A DNA stretch of 64,000 nt from JASGDN01 sp049840815 (GTDB taxonomy: Bacteria; Chloroflexota; Chloroflexia; Thermomicrobiales; UBA6265). Shown here one piece after another: positions 59,655 through 64,000 of this stretch (positions within the stretch are counted from its first letter, which is position 1; each line of letters starts with the position of its first letter). Under the pieces are notes generated by a model. That model did no database searches, had not been told where the DNA came from, and worked only from the letters and a program-made list of their open reading frames with translations. The DNA lies in the NCBI GenBank assembly GCA_049840815.1, contig JASGJI010000014.1, positions 124,001-188,000 on the forward strand, read 5' to 3'. Made by a program: the position numbers and the translations under genes.

Positions 59655-59752
59655 TACAATACCCACCACAATCGCCCGGAAGTGCCCCGCACCGCAAGTC
59701 TGCTCACCCGCCTCCGAAAGGACACCCCATCGCGTTCATGCGCACCGACTGA
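59655..59752 (+). repeat. Copy 1 of a duplicated 5' leader, ending in a four-codon frame
   Basis: A TACAAT box, a 48-base spacer, CTCACC, a GAAAGGAC ribosome site and ATCGCGTTCATG end in ATG-CGC-ACC-GAC-TGA at 59738. The same order and near-identical spacing recur at 60237-60335 before the CCA-adding enzyme gene. Copy 1 seems to encode only four amino acids and is probably a decayed or regulatory copy. Confidence 0.6.
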
Positions 59753-59951
59753 CCGCCGCTGCCATCATAACCACAGTCTCGCGTGGCCCCGGAACCACCA
59801 TCCGCGCTGATCGGCGGCACGCGGTCGCGGTCCTGGTGGACGCCGTCGCAGCTGCGGGCGATGACCGCGTCTCCGTGCCAGAACGTCGAACTGTGCTGTA
59901 AATTTCGCGGCACGGCAGCAATCGAGACTCGTTCGCCACGCGGAGATCGAC

Positions 59952-60173
59952 ATGGACAAAGCGCTCATTCTCATCATCATCGTTGGCGTGGGATTCCTCA
60001 CCCAGTTCGTCATGGCAAGCCGATACAACTGGCAATGCAAGAATTGCGGGTATGTCTTCAGCCTCTCACCCCTGCAGGCATCGTTACTGCCCCATCGCTT
60101 CGGAGGCCAGAAACTGGTCCGCTGCCCCCACTGTGGCACTATCTCTTGGGCAAGCCCGGTATCCAAGGCATAG
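59952..60173 (+). CDS. Small membrane protein with zinc ribbon
   Basis: This 73-residue protein has one membrane helix (about residues 4-22) and a zinc ribbon with two Cys-x-x-Cys pairs: Cys-Lys-Asn-Cys-Gly-Tyr near residue 29 and Cys-Pro-His-Cys-Gly near residue 58. The ribbon is likely on the cytoplasmic or outer face of the membrane. GGAG precedes the ATG at 59952. It sits alone between the two duplicated leaders. Function unknown, but the fold is similar to small ribbon proteins of Bacillota and Chloroflexota. Confidence 0.78.
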   Translation: MDKALILIIIVGVGFLTQFVMASRYNWQCKNCGYVFSLSPLQASLLPHRFGGQKLVRCPHCGTISWASPVSKA

Positions 60174-60236
60174 CAGAACCGGGGCAAGCGGCCATCCAGC
60201 GCCGGCCCTTTCCATAGCGCCGTCTCGCTTCGGGCG

Positions 60237-60335
60237 TACAATACCTTCCACGATGACCCTGCCTCGTTCCATTCACGCGAGAGCCTCACCCCGAACCCGG
60301 AAGGACGTCCCATCGCGTTTATGAGCACCGATTCT
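60237..60335 (+). repeat. Copy 2 of the duplicated 5' leader
   Basis: TACAAT (60237-60242), CTCACC 48 bases later, GGAAGGAC and ATCGCGTTTATG mirror copy 1. The ATG at 60321 has the better ribosome site but is out of frame with the CCA-adding enzyme gene that follows at 60362. Confidence 0.6.
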
Positions 60336-60361
60336 CCCCCTCCGCCGCCGATATCCCGACC

Positions 60362-61780
60362 ATGCTCGACCGCCTTGATGCCAGCCAGCGCCAAGCCGTG
60401 CAGGTGCTGGCGGAGACGTTCGCGGCGGCTGGCGGCGAGCTCTACCTTGTCGGCGGCATCGTCCGCGATATCCTGCTCGAACGCGCCCTGCCGAACGACC
60501 TCGACTTCGCGACCTCGCTGCCACCCGAGCGCACGAAGGAGATCCTCGCCGCCATCCCGAACGCCGGTCTCTACGATATTGGCGAGCAATACGGCACCAT
60601 CGGCGTCATCATCCCCGGCCCCGTCGAGGGCGATCCCGCCGCCACTGTCGAGATCACCACCTTCCGCAGCGAGCAGTACGAACCCGGCAGCCGCCACCCT
60701 GTCGTCGCCTACGGCACGTCCATCGAGGACGACCTCTCCCGCCGCGACGTGACGGTGAACGCCATCGCCGTCGATGTGCGCGACGGACGCATCATCGACC
60801 CGTTCTACGGGCAGGCCGACCTGCACATGGGGATGCTCCGCGCGGTCGGCGACCCCGATGCCCGCTTTGCCGAGGACCCGCTGCGTCTCCTGCGCGTCGC
60901 GCGCTTCGTCTCCCAGCTCGGGTTCGCCGTGGAGGCGGAGACGAAGGCCGCGATGACTCGCCAGGCGCCGACGCTCGGCCAGATCAGCCGCGAGCGCGTG
61001 CTGGCCGAACTCACCAAGCTCCTCACCGGCGACTATCCGGATGCCGGGCTCGATGTCCTGCTGGAAACCGGGCTCTTCGGCATCGCCATGCCGGAACTTG
61101 TCGCCTTCGAACAGGATGCCCTTGCTCCCGCCGGCCCGAACCGCGAGAAGGATCTGTGGGATCACACGAAGCGCGTCGTTGCCCAGACGCCGTCACGCCC
61201 GATCGTGCGCTGGGCGGCACTGCTGCATGATGCCGCGAAGCCCCTCACCCGTTCCGTCGATGCGCGGGGAGAGGTCCACTTCTTCGGCCACGAGCGCGTC
61301 GGCGCCGATCTCGCCGGCAAACTCCTGCGCCGCCTGAACGCCGACAAGCAGACGCAGAGCCATGTGCGGCAACTGGTAGACATGCACCTCCGCCCCGCCG
61401 CCTACGACGCCGAGACCTGGACCGATAGTGCCGTCCGCCGCCTCGCGCTGGAGGCCGATGGCGTGATGGACGACCTGCTCGACCTCGCCGCTGCCGACGT
61501 CACATCCGCGAAAGCGCACAAGCAACGTGCCGCCGCCGCCCGCGTGCAGGGCCTGCGCGATCATCTCGCGCGGCTGGAGGCGGAACAGGCGCTCGACCAG
61601 CTCCAGAGCCCGCTCGACGGTAACGACCTGATGACGATGTTCGACCGCAAGCCGGGCAAATGGATCGCCGACATCAAGAACCACCTGCGCGACCTCGTGA
61701 TCGATGGCGAACTTGCCCCCGGCGACAAGGAGGCTGCCGCGGCCATCGCCCGCGACCTCATGAGCGAACGGCCTGTGTAG
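60362..61780 (+). CDS. cca: CCA-adding tRNA nucleotidyltransferase with HD domain
   Basis: This enzyme adds or repairs the CCA end of tRNA. The 472-residue protein has the nucleotidyltransferase motif Leu-Val-Gly-Gly-Ile-Val-Arg-Asp near residue 29 with the metal Asp pair in Asn-Asp-Leu-Asp-Phe. The Arg-Arg-Asp-Val-Thr-Val-Asn-Ala motif follows. An HD domain near residue 290 (Leu-Leu-His-Asp-Ala-Ala-Lys) suggests added phosphohydrolase activity. The ATG at 60362 lacks a ribosome site. ATG 60321 has one but is off by one base; a single-base change in a C-run would join them. Translation start is therefore uncertain. Confidence 0.9.
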   Translation: MLDRLDASQRQAVQVLAETFAAAGGELYLVGGIVRDILLERALPNDLDFATSLPPERTKEILAAIPNAGLYDIGEQYGTIGVIIPGPVEGDPAATVEITTFRSEQYEPGSRHPVVAYGTSIEDDLSRRDVTVNAIAVDVRDGRIIDPFYGQADLHMGMLRAVGDPDARFAEDPLRLLRVARFVSQLGFAVEAETKAAMTRQAPTLGQISRERVLAELTKLLTGDYPDAGLDVLLETGLFGIAMPELVAFEQDALAPAGPNREKDLWDHTKRVVAQTPSRPIVRWAALLHDAAKPLTRSVDARGEVHFFGHERVGADLAGKLLRRLNADKQTQSHVRQLVDMHLRPAAYDAETWTDSAVRRLALEADGVMDDLLDLAAADVTSAKAHKQRAAAARVQGLRDHLARLEAEQALDQLQSPLDGNDLMTMFDRKPGKWIADIKNHLRDLVIDGELAPGDKEAAAAIARDLMSERPV

Positions 61781-61821
61781 GAACGATCAGGGATCGTCCA
61801 CCAATGGAAGGACACTCCACG

Positions 61822-62634
61822 ATGACCGACCGCGACCATCCTGCCGACGACGCCACAGCCGCCAAGGCTCGTGTCCTCGCCCAATACGGCTCCGTCGGCG
61901 ACGCCTACGTCCGCAGCACCGGCTTCGCGGTCGCGAACGATCTCTCCCGCATGGTCGAGTTGGCGCAACCGCTTCCGACCGACCGCGTCCTCGACATCGC
62001 AACCGGCGGCGGGCATGTCGCCGTCACCTTCGCGCCCCACGTCGCGCAGGTCATCGCCAGCGACCTGACGCCCGAGATTCTTCATCACGCCGCCGCCTAC
62101 TTCGCCGAGCGGGGACTGGCGAACGTGGAGACTGCCCTCGCCGACGCCGAGGACCTCCCCTTCGCCGACGATTCGTTCCAGATCGTCACCTGCCGGATCG
62201 CGCCGCATCACTTCCCGCGCCCCGACCGTTTCGTGGCCGAGGTCGCCCGCGTGCTGACGCCGGACGGGCGGTTCGTCCTGATCGACAGCACCGTGGATGC
62301 GGGTGAACTCGGCGACTTCTTCAACCGCATGGAACGCCTGCGCGACCCCTCGCACGTCCGCGCGCTATCGAATGCGGAATGGGAAGTCCTGCTCGCAGGC
62401 GCGGGCCTGCGTGTGGAAGTCAGGGAGTCGTATCGCAAGCATCACGACTTCGACGACTGGACGGCCCGGTCCCGCATGGCGCCGGAGGACAAGGCCACCC
62501 TCGCGCAAGCGATCCTGAAGGCTCCGGCCGCCTGGCGCGACGCGTTGCAGGTGGAAACCGACGCAGATACCCACCGCCTCGTTGGCTTCTCGGACACGAA
62601 GACACTCTTCCTCGCCCGCCGCCACATGGCATAG
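61822..62634 (+). CDS. Class I SAM-dependent methyltransferase (UbiE-like)
   Basis: This 270-residue methyltransferase has motif I Leu-Asp-Ile-Ala-Thr-Gly-Gly-Gly-His near residue 59, an acidic residue in Ala-Ser-Asp-Leu-Thr, and Ala-Asp-Ala-Glu-Asp-Leu-Pro-Phe in the motif II region. A Pro-Asp-Gly-Arg-Phe segment follows. The group methylates small molecules such as quinones or biotin precursors. GGAAGGAC fits ATG 61822; 61804 is a possible earlier start. It lies 41 bases after the cca gene and may share its transcript. Substrate unknown. Confidence 0.9.
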   Translation: MTDRDHPADDATAAKARVLAQYGSVGDAYVRSTGFAVANDLSRMVELAQPLPTDRVLDIATGGGHVAVTFAPHVAQVIASDLTPEILHHAAAYFAERGLANVETALADAEDLPFADDSFQIVTCRIAPHHFPRPDRFVAEVARVLTPDGRFVLIDSTVDAGELGDFFNRMERLRDPSHVRALSNAEWEVLLAGAGLRVEVRESYRKHHDFDDWTARSRMAPEDKATLAQAILKAPAAWRDALQVETDADTHRLVGFSDTKTLFLARRHMA

Positions 62635-63016
62635 CTCCGCATCCGGGAAAATCGGCATCGCAAACGAGTGCAGTTCGGATCCCCTATCGAAAACGACACG
62701 CATTCCTGTCATCCCGAGCGAAGCGTCGCATGCGTGGCCGTGACATTCGCAATACAGCGGAGTCGAGGGATCACGCAGCATGAACGACGTTCTCCATGCA
62801 ACCTGATCCCTCGACACGCCTATCCCTTCAGGCAATGCTGCTGTCCGCACCGCGTGCTCGGGATGACAAGCATGGCTCTGACACCACTATCGGCCTCCGG
62901 ACGATGGCCCAGACAAGCTGTGCCGCTACGGTATAGCGACCATTTCCAGAGCATCGAGAACGGGAGAGCGACGGAGCAGTCAAACCGCCCCGCCGCGTTC
63001 CCGTTCCCCGATGGCG
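62635..63016. other. Gap of about 380 bases holding an intergenic repeat
   Basis: No gene is supported. The centre holds a GATCCCTCGA / CCCGAGCG-type repeat (62705-62876) given as a separate entry. Confidence 0.45.
62705..62876. repeat. Intergenic repeat with inverted ATCCCGAGC / CTCGGGATGA ends
   Basis: The left end reads TCATCCCGAGC and the right end GCTCGGGATGA, forming an inverted pair. Inside, TCGAGGGATCA and TGATCCCTCGA give a second inverted pair. This nested-palindrome design is a known type of dispersed intergenic repeat in several bacteria. Only one copy is seen in the window. Copies elsewhere in the genome would confirm it. Confidence 0.55.
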
Positions 63017-63514
63017 CTACGAATCGCCTTCCACCGTGATCGTCACCGATTCCGAGGCATCGACCGTACAGACATACTCGTACGTTCCCGGCTCATCGAA
63101 CTTGGCCGTGTACGTCTGGCCCGGTCCGATCACCCACGGCCCGGCGCGGTTCGCCACCGTGTCCTCATTCCGGATCGAGAGGATGGCCGGTTCGCCCTTC
63201 GCGAACGTGATCGCCGTCGGGATCGCGATCGCGGAATCGATCGTCGGCACATCGACGTTCGCCGACGCCCCTTTCGGGATCACGAACACCAGGCCACGTT
63301 CCGCCTCCGTTGCCTCGTGCCGGTTCGCCAGCACATAGACCACGCTCAGCAGCGTCGTGATCAGGATCAACCCGATCATCAGATACCCGCCCCGGCGGTA
63401 GACGCGGGATCGCGCCCGTTTCCGCCGTGCAGCCTCCGCATCGGTCCTGGCCATCGCCCGGCTCGCGGCGATCAGATCGGGATCGGGACTCCCGTCATGG
63501 AAGGGTTCCGGCAT
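63017..63514 (-). CDS. Membrane-anchored cupredoxin-fold protein lacking copper ligands
   Basis: This 165-residue protein has one membrane helix (about 43-65) and a C-terminal cupredoxin-like beta domain (about 72-165). Typical cupredoxins bind copper with His, Cys, His and Met. Here the loop Tyr-Glu-Tyr-Val-Cys-Thr-Val-Asp-Ala has Cys, but no His follows, and the first His position (Asn-Glu-Asp-Thr-Val-Ala-Asn) is also replaced. Copper binding is therefore doubtful. It starts ten bases after the stop of the copper chaperone gene and is co-transcribed. Confidence 0.78.
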   Translation of the reverse strand: MPEPFHDGSPDPDLIAASRAMARTDAEAARRKRARSRVYRRGGYLMIGLILITTLLSVVYVLANRHEATEAERGLVFVIPKGASANVDVPTIDSAIAIPTAITFAKGEPAILSIRNEDTVANRAGPWVIGPGQTYTAKFDEPGTYEYVCTVDASESVTITVEGDS

Positions 63515-63523
63515 GCAATCGCC

Positions 63524-64000
63524 CTAACCGTGGCTGGCTGGCGACGCGACCGGCGTGCCCTCCGTCGTCAGCGTACCGTCGATGCGCGGCGCAGGCCGGC
63601 TCCACGCGGCCAGGATGGAGACATCCTCGCCCGTGCCGGAGACCGCCTGCGTATCCGTCGGCGGGGTCATCTGCACCGAGACCGTCACCGGAACCTCGCC
63701 CGCATGCGCGAATTGAAGGACCAGCTCGTACGTCGTCTTCGGCATCAGGTCGTGGGCCAGATCGATCAGCATGAAATGGTAGCTCTGCGGTTCGAGAATC
63801 AGGCTGCCGCCAGCCGGAATCTCCGCACCGGAGGGCACGGGAGCCATCTGCATCACCCCGCTTGCATCCACCGTCACCGAATGAAGCTCGACCGCGCGAG
63901 CCGCATCGGTATGCGCGCCGAGCAATGTCTCGTTGTGCGCGCCGGTGTTCAAGATCGTCATGTAGGCGGCGGCGGTCCCGGTGTTTTCGGCCACCGGCGA
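63524..64000 (-). CDS. PCuAC-family copper chaperone (5' end outside window)
   Basis: This is a DUF461/PCu(A)C-type copper carrier that delivers Cu(I) to the cytochrome oxidase assembly site. The frame stays open to the window edge; at least 158 residues are visible. The metal motif His...Met...Met...His-Phe-Met is present: Leu-His-Ser near residue 38, Met-Gln-Met near residue 48, and His-Phe-Met near residue 73. The signal peptide must lie outside. A Ser/Pro tail ends the protein. It is the upstream gene of the operon with the cupredoxin-like protein. Confidence 0.85.
   Translation of the reverse strand, partial: SPVAENTGTAAAYMTILNTGAHNETLLGAHTDAARAVELHSVTVDASGVMQMAPVPSGAEIPAGGSLILEPQSYHFMLIDLAHDLMPKTTYELVLQFAHAGEVPVTVSVQMTPPTDTQAVSGTGEDVSILAAWSRPAPRIDGTLTTEGTPVASPASHG

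Noticed and set aside
60321..60752. 144-codon frame starting at the best ribosome site near cca
   Set aside because: After the first ten codons it is antipattern Ser/Pro/Arg text out of frame with the cca domain; likely only the start codon is meaningful.

Overview
The window is about 64 kb of high-GC, gene-dense bacterial chromosome. It fits the Thermomicrobia branch of Chloroflexota. The main clues are secreted proteins with Ala-Ser-Pro linkers just after the signal peptide, Tat-exported oxidoreductases, a deazaflavin (F420)-type reductase, fused MsrA-MsrB, a fused CydD-CydC transporter, and long GC-rich hairpins between genes. This placement is inference: no rRNA, tRNA or taxonomic marker gene was seen. 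I found no transposase, integrase, prophage or CRISPR array.

Layout. 1-1161: tail of an MFS transporter, then a coupled pair of unknown genes. 1740-3401: a ModA-like molybdate-binding protein and a secreted Mo-cofactor-fold protein with no ModB or ModC. 3688-13000: tandem DinB proteins, GNAT, an orphan anti-sigma factor, a Tat intradiol dioxygenase, AIM24, an L,D-transpeptidase, an acidic secreted protein and a branched-chain aminotransferase. 13262-19647: HAD phosphatase, HigBA, a tautomerase homologue without Pro1, an MFS gene split by one in-frame TAG, then PadR, a DHA2 exporter and GNAT. 19730-25068: an accessory stretch with a three-gene unknown operon, a GyrI-like protein, a ferredoxin, an F420-type reductase, a Cas4/AddB-like Fe-S nuclease, a membrane protein and MazEF. 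25360-36918: a BBE-type flavoenzyme, CinA coupled to an ABC ATPase, an AAC(6')-like acetyltransferase, two secreted proteins sharing an ORF12-N-like domain, MsrAB, an iron-siderophore binding protein, YceI and YCII. 37114-45065: a PBP2-type transpeptidase, CydDC and an MsbA-like exporter. 45049-53143: a DUF4411/ImmA pair, a serine hydrolase, TPR and CAP-domain proteins, an ArsR-SRPBCC fusion and an AbgB-like amidohydrolase. 53363-58717: cytochrome bd (CydB, CydA) and a DrrAB-type exporter. 58889-64000: HAD, a zinc-ribbon membrane protein, CCA-adding enzyme, methyltransferase and a copper-handling pair.

How parts fit together. CydDC and CydAB lie about 10 kb apart and supply cytochrome bd and its assembly transporter. 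MsrAB, YceI, AIM24, the ferredoxin and the PCuAC/cupredoxin pair suggest life with oxygen and redox stress. Three toxin-antitoxin or TA-like modules (HigBA, MazEF, DUF4411/ImmA) and one unknown coupled operon make 14-25 kb and 45-47 kb the accessory parts. Nearly every transcription unit ends in a long perfect GC hairpin, usually without a clear U-tract.
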